Origin: Tremella fuciformis
Taxonomy: Eukaryota; Basidiomycota; Tremellomycetes; Tremellales; Tremellaceae
Assembly (NCBI GenBank): GCA_032768795.1
Contig: CP136491.1
Span: 1,612,001-1,676,000 of the forward strand
Direction: 5' to 3'
DNA: 64,000 nt
Within the stretch, counting starts at the first letter, position 1. Every line of letters starts with the position of its first letter. The translations under genes were made by a program, and so were the position numbers. Below the pieces are notes generated by a model, which had not been told where the DNA came from, did no database searches, and saw nothing but the letters and a program-made list of their open reading frames with translations. Shown piece after piece: positions 41,901 through 53,983 of this stretch.

Positions 41901-44900
41901 CTGGGCTTTCAAGCGAAGCCTTTCTGCCTTTGCCTCTGATACAGCGGTAGTCCGCCACGTCGAGATGTCCTTGTCGATGGCAGAGATGCGATCTATGGCC
42001 TTTTGATATGTGTCGGCAGAAAAGGTAATGTCGGAAGTTGCCAGGTGCCAGAAAATGACGAAGAACGGCGCACTCAGAACGTCGTTGACGCTCTGGGGAA
42101 GAAAGGCCTTGGCCTGGTGCATTGTCGGGATGAGCGCCGAGGGCTGCCATGCTCGAGAGCGATGTTTCTTGGCATCAGCATTATCTGCCCGAGGACCCGG
42201 GTCGTATTGACTGACTGCTCGTGGCGCAGGGACCATGGCATCTTCCTCCTTGACTCCATTTTGGGCGGGCTTGTCGGGCACGGCGGTTGCACCGGGAGAA
42301 GCAGGCTCCATTGCATCGATATCCATCGAGGGAGACTGTGGTGAAGATGGGCTGCGTGGACTCTCTTCTCCCGGCAGGGGCGTGAAAGGGGTGGTCGGCG
42401 ATGAGATCTTCAGGTTCAAAGCAAGTTTCTCCGCTTGCAATCTGCGCTGTACAGACTCTTTGTCCTGGTTCTTCGCTCTGACCATCAAGGCATTGAGCTT
42501 TGGGCGAAGTAGCTGGAAAGCCATGCTGTAATCCAAGCCAAATTCATTGACAAGGTCCGCAAAGTCTGGTGTCAGGCCAATGTGTTCGTCCGCGGTCATG
42601 TGCTCTGAAACGAGATCCCCGTATTGAATGAAAGCCTCGTGGGACTGCAACGTCGATCAACTTGAGTTGCCTCAGCAAGGGGCGTACTGACATTGTCTTG
42701 GATCTTGGACATGGCCTTGAGAGGCGCGCTTGACAGTTTGCCCACGGCGCCTTGTCTGGTCTGGGCGAGGGCGATCCACAGGGGCACGGCCAGGCTGGTG
42801 TCCCGAAGAGCATTGATCAGTCGAGGGAGGGACTTTTTGGTAGACTTTGCCTTGTCGACCGGGCCATCTTTCGGTTTCTGGGTCGGATCATCCGAGGGAC
42901 GAGCTATCGAAAGCGTAGTGGCGAAGAAAGCCTCGCGAATCATCTCTCGGCCGGTGGCATATGCCTCTAGTTGAGCATCGGATATGGCATGGTTCTCCAC
43001 GAGCGTGATCCCCTGCATACGCCCGATGAGTTGAGTGAGCACAATCAGGTCGGCAGAATCGCCCCGCATCAAGCGATTGATGATGAACTGTAAAACCGGC
43101 TCCAGGTCCATCTGAGCATACCGCCGATTGAAATCCCCAACAAAGGTGGACAGGCCTGCATGGTGAGCCGACGCCGGCAAAACGACAGCTAACCTACTTT
43201 CCAGCCACTGTGCGACGTTGGTCCCCGTGACATCCATACGAGGCACCATATCGTCAGACAGCGTGTCGACAAGCGTGAATGTAGCGACGTCCATTGCCAG
43301 CTGCGTCATATACCGACCAGCTTCCACAATGAATTGACCGATGTTCGAATACGCCTTGACTTGGGTCACAGCTGTGGTCCATAATGCGCAAGGATTCGAA
43401 TGGCTGAGTTTGGCGAGGACTCTGGCTGGTCCCTTCTCCTGCGCTGCAGCTCCGGACGTACCACCTGAAGGCGCTGACTGCGAGGCAGTGACTCTCGACA
43501 ACGCTTTCTTGATCTCCCTCGTGCACTCTGCCGCAGCATTTGATGCTATCGGACAGCAATTGCGGCCTTTGAAGGAGCAGGTCGAGTCTCGCCATTCCCC
43601 GTAGAGCTGATAACGTACAGGATACGGGAAATGTTTGAGTAGATGCCACAACTCGATGTCGAAGGCCGCAGTAGCACCGCCTGCGGATAATGCTGGTAAT
43701 AACGATGCGCGGATCACGTGCAGCCAAGGATCCATCTCGCTCACATTAGGCTGATGTCAGCTAGGTCGTCAATTCACTTCAGCACGATACATACCTCTAG
43801 AAGCCGAAGCTCATGGGTAGTCCTAGCTGCGTGTCCTAGGGCCTGAACCGCCTCTTTGGCTTTCCGCAAAGTCGCAAAATGGTGTGCACCGATTCTGCAG
43901 AGCTTGACCATAGTTTCCACAGTTCGAGCACCCATACCTCTGACCAAGGCTAGCCACCGTAGACCCCTTCGGTGTATATCGTCGATATCCTGCCATTGTT
44001 CAAGCTCCTCCGCCCAATCAGGATAGAAGAATTCGAAGATGGTGGTCGATGTTTGGGGAGGGGTCGGGACCAAGAGCGTGGAAACAACATCCTGTTGCTT
44101 CCGACGGTACGTTGGGGCAGACGCGTCGTACTCGAGCTCGCCTTCTTCAAGCTCGCCAAGTTGTAGCCGTACTACAGCGCGATATACTGGCTCAAGAGCA
44201 TGTGATACAAGTCGCAGGATGAGATCAGCGATCGCCGGGTGGCTTTGCGCCAGCCAAGGGTATTGCGCTAGGAAGAAAAGGGAAGATGGAATGTCGCCAA
44301 CGAGCAGGAGTGCTTGTAAGAGTTGTATTCGCTGTTCTGGCGGTGGCTTCGGAGGCGGACCGGTCGTATCTGCAGCTTGAGAAGATGACGAAGCCGGAGC
44401 ATCATCGTCAAGAAGGACAGAGTTTGAAAGAGCATTTGATGGTCCTGATCGGGAGGATATCGATGCGAGCCATTTTTTCCGGATGTCCTCCATTTGCGCA
44501 TCGTCTGGCGAGAGCTGGGGAGTCAGCAATATCCGGTAGGTGACCACTGTCTGGCTCACGAAAGGTAGAAGATCCGACATGGCGACAAAGCGGTGTTTGA
44601 TGAGTAAAGCGGCTACAACGGCGAGACCGATGGGCGTTTCTCCTCCATCCTGGCGCTCCCTTGTCAGCTCCTGCGAGTCGGAGCCTGGAAAGGCTGACCT
44701 GATAGAAACCAAACTTCACCCCCAGAACCTGGGCAAGTACGCGATCTCCTTGTGCTTCAAGAGACTCCGCTATACTGTCCAATTCCTGGGTTGCCCAATC
44801 CGACTGAACGGCCTTTTCCTTCCCTTTACCCTTGCCTTCCGGTCCAATAGCACCTGTTCCCCAGGGCGAGCACCGCAGCAGGCCCATGAAGAATCTCCAG

Positions 44901-45810
44901 TGCTCTGCCACATGACAGCTCATGATCTCCAGGATGATATCGAGTACCCTCGGAGGCGAGAGGTTAAAGTATCCAATGAGGCTCATGACCTTTCCCCAGA
45001 CCCTCTTGGCGCGCTCGTTTCGCTGCTCATCTGTCGTATCCGATGCCAGCGCGTCCGGACCAGTCAGGAGGACGATGAGACCCGAGAAGCCCTCGGACGA
45101 TTCGCGAAGGAGGTTGAACTTGGACTGCTTGTAGAAGAGTGCCGTGTTCCGCTTCACCATCGCTCGGTGCAGGAGTTGAGGTGCGTGCGCAATAGGGTGC
45201 AAACCTAGTTGGACCATGATGTCGGCGTTGTCGGGGCTGAGGAGGAGATTCGGGATGTGCGGGGGCAGATGGTCAGATTCCTAGACGATCAGCAACGAGA
45301 GGACCGGGCAGCTCCAGTATCACGAACTACGAGGAGCTTGATGACCTGGACACCCTTCTGTATCGCGGATGGGGCCTTCTTCTCTCCGTCCACTTCCATG
45401 TCTTCTGCAGCGGCTTTCGGTCGAATATCTTGGATTGCCTCCCGCTCGTCCTCCAAAACTTGAACGATCTCGACCAGTGTCTCGCCTAGATGGGAAACCT
45501 GGGCCTCCTTCGCATCGTCCGAGAACGAGTCGATCAGGCGAGTGAGTACCGAATGAAGGGCCTCGGGGCTGAGCTCCGCATTCAAAGAGCACCTGAGAGC
45601 ATGTGCCAGAGCCACATTCCCGAGAGCAGACGAATGCGGCTCTGCGTGGCTGTTCAAGATGTTCAGAAGCGCATCCTGACCGCCCGACTCCCAAGTGCCA
45701 GCTGCCTGGGACACTTGGGAAGGAATGTCGTCCACCCATATCAGGGTATTCGTGGGTGCCGCCGCGTCCTTGTGAGCTGCCTGACGCCCTTGCGAGCGTT
45801 TTGGCGGCAT
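38906..45810 (-). CDS. THO2: THO complex subunit 2
   Basis: The large scaffold of the nuclear THO/TREX complex, which couples transcription elongation to mRNA export. Starts at ATG 45810 (MPPKRSQGRQ). The helical N-terminal and middle parts include VWGKVMSLIGYFNLSPPR, SCHVAEHWRFFMGLLRCSPWG, VETMVKLCRIGAHHFATLRK, and SKWFGKGKSRFIMTVQLCSY followed by FVAKFIRLAHDLGTVGFSTV, all typical of fungal and animal THO2. Many introns interrupt it (breaks near 45.3, 44.7, 43.8, 42.65 and 41.5 kb). The last long exon ends near 39348 in a tail of Arg-Asp/Arg-Glu dipeptides, then two more small exons: VNLKGHASLPPRPG to RKRPLE, and a final one ending KRVKIDRDRARRGREG to AMKAANDK. The stop is at 38906. Length is about 2000 residues, in the family range. 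Confidence 0.92.
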
Positions 45811-46098
45811 GGCGGTGGCTGAAGATGTTGGAGAAAGATGGACTTTAGTCTACACAAAGCAGGCATCTTGGGCGCCGGACAGTTGGCCGGGATCAATTCT
45901 GGAAAATGCCACGATCGTAATTCACAAGTAAAGTACTGTTGGAGAGGTAGGTGATGATGCATGCGTGTTGCAATGGACGCAAAAGTAATACAGCGGGATG
46001 TATCAGTGTCGGAATGACCCCAAGGATAATACCATAACATCGCTGGACTTGACCTCGATGCACCAGAAACTTCTCATCTTCATCGCTCGGCCATCAGA

Positions 46099-47396
46099 TT
46101 AGACAGGTTGCAACATGCCCGCCGCAATCATCTCCTCCTGTGTCCTGGTCTGTGAGCGAGAGATTCCGATGAGTGGAATGGGTCAGCACTTACATGGTCG
46201 ACGACTCAATCTGAATACCGACACCGATCTTCGATGCGTTCTTTGCGTGGTCGATCTCGCCACCAACGATGAACGCAAACGCGGGGGTGAATCGTTGCTC
46301 CAGAAGCATCCCGACCTTCATGTTGCTGTCCACCTGCCCCCTGAATGTCGCCATGCGGAAGTCATATTTGGCACCAAGAGTGGCAATCGCTGCACGTTGA
46401 GCAGGTCCCATCATGCTCGCTGGCTGAAAGTTGGTCTGCAAGTCCAAGGCAGCCTCGACTTTATCGCTCAGTTTTTGCGAGTATGTGGCCTGGATGTTGC
46501 CGGAAGGCTGCAGCTGCGCTGTGGCGATCCAAGAGGGAGTGAAGGGTTGAGGGATTGGGGGCTGGCCGGCAGGTGTGAGGGCAGCCGAGGCAGCAGCGGC
46601 GGGATCGGGAAGGGAGGTGAGTTTGGCTAGGTAGGAGGTAGATAGGTCGAGGACAGAAGGCTGAGGTCGTTGTATGATGGTTTCGAAGCCGAGGGAGAGG
46701 CGAGGAGAGATGGAGTGGAGGAGGGAGACGAAGTGGATCCCCGTGCCATCGAGAAGACCAGGGTTCATCGATTTTACCGAGAAGGTGTAGTGCGGACCAA
46801 GATGGTCATGCTCGATTTGCAGCATAGTCTGACCAGGTTTGTCGGTAATCTGCCCCTGGACTTTGGTGATGTCCTGTGGCGACCAGCTCTGATTGGCTCG
46901 GACAGTCACCTGACCTGCGCTGGGGTCGATACCACCCTGGAGGAAGGTCTATCGATCAGCTGATACTCAGTGACGAAGCGATGTCTAGCGCACCTTGGCA
47001 TTTGCGAAGACGACGCCAAAGTTGTATGATGATGGCCTGCTGCTAGATCCGAGAGAGACAGCGTGTGTGATCTGGAAAGCAGGGCTGGCAGAGATCATCT
47101 TGGTGATATCTGCGCGAGCACCGTCGAAGAACCAGTTGGCCAGGTGAACCTCTGACCGATAAGTACCCTTGAATACCACTGCCAAGCCAGATGGAGAATC
47201 AGGACGCACGCTGGATCTCCCTCGTCAAGTTCTCCGCCGTCCCCGGCTGAACGAGCCCCATGCTCTCCTTCCATCCGTGAAATCGGTTGTACGAGTTCAG
47301 TACCGGTCCCGTCATCGGATGAAAGAGATTGGTGACCGTTTCGAGATACGGGCTGAACGCGCTTGGCGCCGGGGTGGATCTTTCGGCGCTGGCCAT
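46099..47396 (-). CDS. TOM40: Mitochondrial outer-membrane translocase channel TOM40
   Basis: The beta-barrel pore of the TOM complex for protein import into mitochondria. ATG 47396 starts MASAERSTPAPSAFSPY. Exon 1 includes VLNSYNRFHGWKESMGLVQPGT; exon 2 has LAVVFKGTYRSEVHLANWFF and PAFQITHAVSLGSSSR. After an intron (about 46989-46943; donor GTGCGC, acceptor GATAG) the barrel continues with FLQGGIDPSAGQVTVRANQS, then GPHYTFSVKSMNPGLLDGTG and KVGMLLEQRFTPAFAFIVGG, ending GVGIQIESS. A last intron with donor GTAAGT leads to a final exon, TQEEMIAAGMLQPV. Reading into that intron would give a premature stop right after the GTAAGT donor, which is why the extra exon is preferred. Length and motifs match the Porin_3 family. 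Confidence 0.92.
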
Positions 47397-47733
47397 CTTG
47401 CTCAATCCCTGCGGCTTTCCTGATACCGGTGACAACGTCTGACGAGTGGGTGTCTGGCTGGCGCAGGCCAAGTCGCCAAGTCGTGCAAAAGAGAGCAAGA
47501 TACAGAGTGTAGACCGAGCCGAGAGAGACAGAATTAGTGTGCGGGTATCGGGGTTATAGCCGTGTGGCGGTCTCAACCTTCTCAGGCACCTGCCACTTGT
47601 CTTGGTCCTCGCCGTCTCACAAGCTGTTTTCTGCAATTCATTTCAACTCCTTGCACGTCGGCCCGTTCACGCGCGGGCTTCTGGCCTCGATCCGACGCGG
47701 ACGCTCGTAGAAACTGCGAGCCAACCTGCGAAC
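47397..47733. promoter_or_regulatory. Divergent promoter region TOM40 / SPT6
   Basis: 337 bp between two start codons on opposite strands. No specific motif is claimed. Confidence 0.4.
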
Positions 47734-50700
47734 ATGTCCGACCGGTCAGGCTCGGTGTCGGACGAGGGACAAGGCGACGAGATTCGTCCTTATGGAGAGG
47801 ACGATCACGACTCTTCCGAGGAGTCCGAGGATGATGCTGCTGGTCTCGAGGAGGTAAAGAAGGGTTTCATCGTGGACGATGAAGACAACGACGATGACGA
47901 TGATGAGGATGATGAGACTGCGCGGCGACGGCGTCGGGCAGAGAAGAAGCGGAAGAGGAAGGAGAGGTTGATGCGCCGCGAGGAGGACCTGGAGCTGTCA
48001 GACGACGAGCTGGAGCTCATCAATGAGAACAGGGGGATTGCCGGGCCGTCAAGACCGAATAAGCGTGTCCGACAGGCCAGCGGCTCGGCCGAGAGCGATG
48101 CTGCGCTTCCCACTCTGCAGGACATCTTCCGCGAAGACGAACGCGCGCGGGACGACGATGACATGGACGATCTTGACGATTTCATCGAGGAGGACGAAGA
48201 GGATGAAGCGTTGCAGGGCGAGACGGAGGAAGAGCGTCGCGCGAGGAAGAAAGAAGAGAAACGGAAACGAAAAGAAGCTGCGCGGATACGGCCAGAGCTG
48301 GCAGGTGTCGACCGGACGTGAGCATCTCTATGCCGAGCTTAGCATTGTGCTGATGTCTGTTTAGGTCTTGGGACGAGATCTTCGCTGTCTTTGGTGATGG
48401 ACACGACTTCGACTGGGCATTAGAGGGCGAAGATGTCATGGATATGGACGATGACGAAGAGGCGAAGAAGGACTTGCGTCTGGAAGATGTGAGCACAGCC
48501 CGGATGACATTCGATGGAGCTCATGGCAGGTCTTCGATCCAGCAGAGATCAAAGAGCGCCTATTGCTTGACGAGGACAAGGCAATCGCCAACAACGATCG
48601 CCCAGAGAGACATCAACTCCTCAACTCGACTCTTTCAGACAACCCAATCCTCTCGCCAGATAGTCTATTCCCGCCTCCCGAGATGGCCGCCGGCTGGGCG
48701 TACAACAAAATTTCCCCACGAACCCAGTACCTATTCTGTGGCATGCACGAAGACGGCACATACCCCGTCCCGACAGCTCAGAATCCCAATCCCTATACAC
48801 CTCGAATGCCCGAATACGCTGCCGACTTCTTCGCTGCCGTACAGAAGGCGATGGACATGATCTTCGTGCAACACCTCGAAGTACCGTATCTGTGGCACTA
48901 CAAGCGAGATGTCTTTGGGAAGTTAGAGGATGAGGGCCGGACCTTTGTCCCCTTCTTGGAAAGGGATGAGCTCTGGGAGGTCTATTCCCTCGGTATCCGC
49001 TTCCGTGCGATCTACGAGCGGACTGAGCAGACCCGTGCCATGTGGGAGAAGATCAAGGCTCGACGACCGGAAATCGAAGACGACTACCTTACGAAGACCC
49101 TATTGCCGAGTGTGTGCAACCTGAGTGTGGAGAGTGCGGCGGAAGGCATGGACTGGCTAGCATATCACTATTCTGCAGACCTTCGCGCGATCAAGGAAGA
49201 GGAGTCTATCGAGGAGGGGACCAAACGGTTACCAGAGCGCTCTAACGCCGAGGAGATGAGACAGGGGCCAATCATGGAATTGGTGAAGGTGGGTTCCTAA
49301 TCCGCCTCCCTTGGTTGATGGAGACTGATGTTCAGGCATTTGGTATCAATGTGAATCAGGTGGCGACCACCTTCAACGAGGCTGAGGGCGACCCCAAACC
49401 CCTCAAGAACGCCGAAAAGATGCCATCAGAGCTTGCAGAAGAGTTTGCCGGAGAAGGGACTTCGTTCATGTCCGGGGAATATGCGCTGCAAGGTGCGCTG
49501 CCGTCACAGCCATTGTGTTTGCCATTCTAAATTCAGCTGCCTCTCAAATCCTCACGACCGAGCTGTCCAAGGATCCTGCTATTCGCCAGCAGGCGCGAGA
49601 GTTCATGGAGTACTACGGTGTCGTGACTGTCAACCCAACAGAGCGCGGCATGACAGTCATCGATGAGTATCATCTGTACTACGTGGGTAGCCATGGTCTT
49701 GCGCGGCCAGGAGCTGATTGCAAAGACCTTCAAATTCCTCACTCGAAAGCCTGTTGCTCTCTTCAAGGAAAGTCCGCAATTCCTGCACATGTTGAAGGCC
49801 GAGGAGGAGGGCCTGATCGAGATATCGATCGATATCATGGACCAGGACATCGAGAGCTTCATCGACCCTTTGAAGCGGTGTTGTCGATCGGGAGAAGTTG
49901 GAGACCTTGCCGTGGCTTGGAACGAATTGCGAGAGCAGATCTGCCAAGATGTGGTGCGGAAGTACTGCGTACCAGCGGCGGCACGTTGGGTGAAGGAGCA
50001 CCTTCGCCTCGAAGCCGAAGAGTACATCGCCGAGCGCTGTCGTATGGAACTCGAATTCGTAAGTATTTTTTCCCAATGAAATTGCAGATTACTGAACTGT
50101 CAGCGTGTCAACGTCCGGCCGTTTGCCACTGCCACTATGGACCAGGGCGATACCCCGACTGTGCTCGCTATTACGAACGGCAAAGGCGACGTTCGTGATG
50201 CTGTTCTTGCAGTCATGTTGGATGAGGTTGGGAACATCCGGACCCAGACCAAATTCGACAACCTGAAAGACGAACTCGAGAAAGCATCCTTCATTGAACT
50301 TGTCGAGCGGCGTAAACCCCAGGTTATCGTCATTGGAGGATTATCGGTGCACACTGCCAAGCTTCGGGACGACGCAGCCATCGCATTGCGCGAGTTGGCT
50401 TGCAGAAAGCTTGACCTTCACCCACCTACGAGCGACCAATTCCCGACTCAGGAAGACTACACGGCAGCCATGGCGGACTTTGACCTTCGAATAGCACCTT
50501 CGATGACTCCCCTCATCTTTGCCAGCGACGCGACGGCAAGAATGTACATGAGATCCGACGAGGCGGAGAAGGAACACCCCACGTTGCCAATCAACGGCCG
50601 ATATGCCTTGGCCCTGGCACGCTATGTCCAAAATCCGTTGAACGCCTACTGCAAGCTAGGCAGACATATCACCTCGGTTACCTTCCAAGAACACCATCAG

Positions 50701-52945
50701 AAGCTTGTGAGTGACTGATGGCGCGTGTGCCGCATACTGATCGACAGATCTCGCAGGAGAAGCTGTTGTTGCACTTGGAACGAGGACTGGTAAACTCGGT
50801 GTGCTTCATGGGCATCGAGATCAACTCGTGTGTCGGAGATCCGTACCAACGGGCCATGCTGCCGTTCATCGCCGGTCTGGGCCCCAGAAAAGCGGATGCT
50901 CTTGTCAGCGGTGTTCAGCGAAGTGTGAGCTCTTATCTCGACGTGTCCTTTCGGTTTGCTGATTGGTAGGGCTCCCTGGTCAACCGCAATGCATTCGCTG
51001 CACTTGGCCTTCTTGGCCCGACAAACCTGGTGAATGCACCCGGATTCTTATCGATAGAAACCGACATCAAGGACATCGTTCTCGACGACAAAACAGCAAC
51101 AGATCAGCCTGAGCCTCTCGACTTGACACGGATTCATCCGGACGACTACGATTTTGCGCGCAAGATGTGTCAAGACGCCCTTGATCTCGATGCGGAAGAT
51201 GTCGTCGACGAGCATCCCTCTGCCGTTGTCCTGAAGCTCATGACGGACGATGACAGAGAGGCCAAGATGCGCGAGCTGAACTTGGAGGACTTTGCGTGGA
51301 ACCTGCAACGGCAGGGCGAGGGTGTCGGCCGACATACCCTGAGCCAGATCGTCGCCGAGCTCATTTCGTACAGAGCTGACCGCCGACCGCCATTCTACAT
51401 TCCAAACGACTGGGAAATCGTCCAGATGCTCACTGGAGAGACGGACCGGACTATCGGCCGTGGTCTGCTCGTTACCGCTACTGTCCGCAAAGCCCTTACC
51501 GGTCGTGTGTTCTGCTCGCTCGAATCTGGGATCGATGCTGTCCTGGAGCGAGAGCTGGTCACGGACGACCCGAGTGAGATAGTATCGTGCGACGAGATGT
51601 TCAAGCCCCGACAAGCCGTTCGAGCGGCGATCATCGAAGCTTTCCCGGATCGTTTGCAGGTCCGCCTGTCCACACGACAGTCTGAATTGCGACAGGCTGT
51701 GCCATTCTTCCAGCCCTTCCGAGACGAGCCGTTCAACGACCTTGCCCGGAAACGAGCCGCAGAAGACGCGGCGCAGCAGAAGAAGCGCAGCCAAGCGGGC
51801 AAGGTGAAGAGAGTGGTCAATCATCCCAATTGGCACGTCATGAATTCTGGTCAGGCAGAACAGTTCCTCGCTTCTCAACAACGAGGCGATGTGGTCATTC
51901 GGCCGAGTTCGAAAGGTCCGGACCATCTGGCCGTCACTTGGAAAGTCGACGAGGACGTGTACCAACACATCGATGTGCAGGAGATCGACAAGCCGAACGA
52001 ATATTCTCTTGGACGGATCTTGCGTGTGGCGGGCAAGTATAGCTATAGCGACTTGGACGAGTTGATTATCAATCACATCAAGGCGATTGCGCGCAAGTTC
52101 GACGAGATGCAAATGCACGAAAAGTACCGGCCAGAGGAGGAGCTAGGTATGTTCCCTAAATAAACATAGAGGTCAACGCTGATGGAGCAGAGATCTACTT
52201 GAAGAACTATGTTCAGGCCCATCCCGGTCGAAGCATGTACGGCTTCTCGATCGACTCTGACAGACCGGGGTATCTCAAACTGTGCTTCCTCAACAAGTCG
52301 ACAAAAGATGGCGGTGTCATCCAGACTTGGGTAAGCTGCCTCTCTTGACGGCAATGCAACGCTGACCAGCAGCCGGTCAAGGTACTCCCTGGTGCCTACC
52401 AGCTCAATGAGGCCGAAGTCCCCGGAGTGACTGAGCTGTGCAATGCCTTCAAGGCGCAGTATTCGAACAAGCTTGCACGACAGGGAGAGGGAGGCAAGAC
52501 TCCTGGTATTCGCGCAGGCAGAACACCAATGGGAGGGCGCACACCTGGCGGACGCACGCCCGCGCCTGGCATGCCTGGTATGGGAGGCGCTGGAATGCGT
52601 GGCACGCCAGCGTACGGCCAGGGTAGGACACCGATGGGCGGTATGGCACCAGCGATGACGCCGAACCCATGTGCGTTCCCACCAGTCGTATGAGGCAGGT
52701 GCTGATGTTCAGATGGCATGCCACACGGCGTTCAGGCATACGGCAATTACCCACCAAACGGCTCGAACGGCTATGGCGGTGGTGGCGGTGGCGGCTATAC
52801 TCCAGGACCAGCAGGGTACGGAGGACCGATGGGTGGCCCACCACCGCACGGAGCAGGAGGTCCAGGTCCCATGAGGCCACCGGCAGGGATGAACCCCGAA
52901 CGAGCGGCAATGATTGCTCGTCAGGGCGGAGGAGGACGGTATTGA
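47734..52945 (+). CDS. SPT6: Transcription elongation factor and histone chaperone SPT6
   Basis: Binds RNA polymerase II and histones during elongation. ATG 47734 ([13 protein letters not shown]) opens an acidic region ([14 protein letters not shown]) with basic patches. Next are [19 protein letters not shown] and the helix-turn-helix/tower part ([32 protein letters not shown]). A YqgF-like core has [20 protein letters not shown] and [21 protein letters not shown] helix-hairpin-helix follows ([17 protein letters not shown]), then [16 protein letters not shown] and the tandem SH2 region ([37 protein letters not shown]). The C-terminus is a Gly/Pro/Met-rich tail with GRTPMGG-type repeats. At least ten short introns interrupt the gene; the first has donor GTGAGC at about 48319. 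The stop is at 52945. All core domains are present. Confidence 0.94.
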
Positions 52946-53158
52946 TCATTCTCGGTGTTTGGCAGGGGGTTGGAGGTTGCAATGTATATTAAGCATGTTC
53001 ACACACTGTCAAATGCATTTGGTCTCAGTGATTGTAAGGGAGGGGCAGGTCAACGAGAGGAACGAGCGATAATGCATCAACAGGGGTGACGGTCGTCTAA
53101 ACAGTAGAAAACTGGACTCGGCGTACAGATACGAGGTACTTGGATTTGTGGCTGCCAC

Positions 53159-53681
53159 TCAAGCCGAAACGTATTTCGGGAAACAGAGGGCGAATGTCGA
53201 TTTTGGATGTCTGCTCTCGACGTGTTGTTCGAGCCTTGAGGTCAGTGCCGCTCTCCAGAACGCGACATTCCATCTTCAATATACATTCTCCACTCTCCAT
53301 CCCCCGCCTGCGGAGACGTCTGGCCCAAGCAAACACCTCGAACACTGGTAGGTAATGCGTGGAGAGCAGCTCACATAGGCTTCTTTGAAGTCCCCTGGAA
53401 TGTCTGCTTGCACACGTCGCACTGGATAGACTGGGCCGCCTGGCAATCAGCACCCTTCACTCGCCAGCTATTGGGTGAGACTCACGGCGTTGGCCTTGAG
53501 CTGCGAAGTGGGACCTTTGTTCGCTGCTTTGGCATTCCGCTCGCGGGCCTGAGCTGCTTTTGCGCCCTGCAATCAGCTCACAGTCCTGCTACCGCCGCTG
53601 CCTCCAAGTCCGACAGACAGGCCGAACACGTTCGACCACCTTCTCTCCATGCCGAGAGAGACTCACGTTGCCGCCGCCCAT
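53159..53681 (-). CDS. Small zinc-finger protein of the At2g23090/SERF-like (4F5-zf) type
   Basis: Four exons: 53681-53667 (MGGGN), 53566-53486 (GAKAAQARERNAKAANKGPT), 53439-53375 (AAQSIQCDVCKQTFQGTSKK) and 53234-53159 (LEQHVESRHPKSTFALCFP, then a short end). Together they give about 78 residues with the family pattern: an MGGGN start, a basic Ala/Lys helix, a C-x2-C ... H-x4-5-H zinc finger, and a CFP motif near the end. This is a widespread eukaryotic family of small proteins with no clear role. The third intron is 140 nt, longer than most here; its acceptor CTCAAG follows a CACTGAC branch site. The start is fixed by the conserved MGGGN. Confidence 0.85.
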
Positions 53682-53983
53682 ATTGTCCTGCTGCGAGTCT
53701 GCTGTTGCGAAGAAGAAGAGCGGGTGGTCGGATGAGCTCTGCTCGAGGTGACGATGAATGCGAGGCGAGATGAGATGCGTGTGGGCGGCAAAAACGAAAA
53801 TAAGTTGCAGCTGATTTCGCTGATTTTCAGGGACATCCGGACTGGTCCTGTTGAGCCTGACACTTCCCTCTTGGGCTCCAGGTGTCAGGCTGACACCAGC
53901 GTCATAGCATAGCCGGTTGTCTCCAGGTGTCGTTCAGAAGACAACTCTAGCACAGCGGTCAGAAGACAGCTAGCATTGACGCA
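53682..53983. promoter_or_regulatory. Divergent promoter region zinc-finger gene / CAP1
   Basis: About 300 bp between two start codons on opposite strands. It contains two close copies of a CCAGGTGTC sequence (near 53879 and 53921) and two of AGAAGACA (near 53936 and 53961), suggesting a local small duplication. Confidence 0.4.

Noticed and set aside
51048..52118. Minus-strand frame of 356 codons
   Set aside because: Antisense to well-conserved SPT6 coding sequence; no conserved motif and no reasonable promoter.
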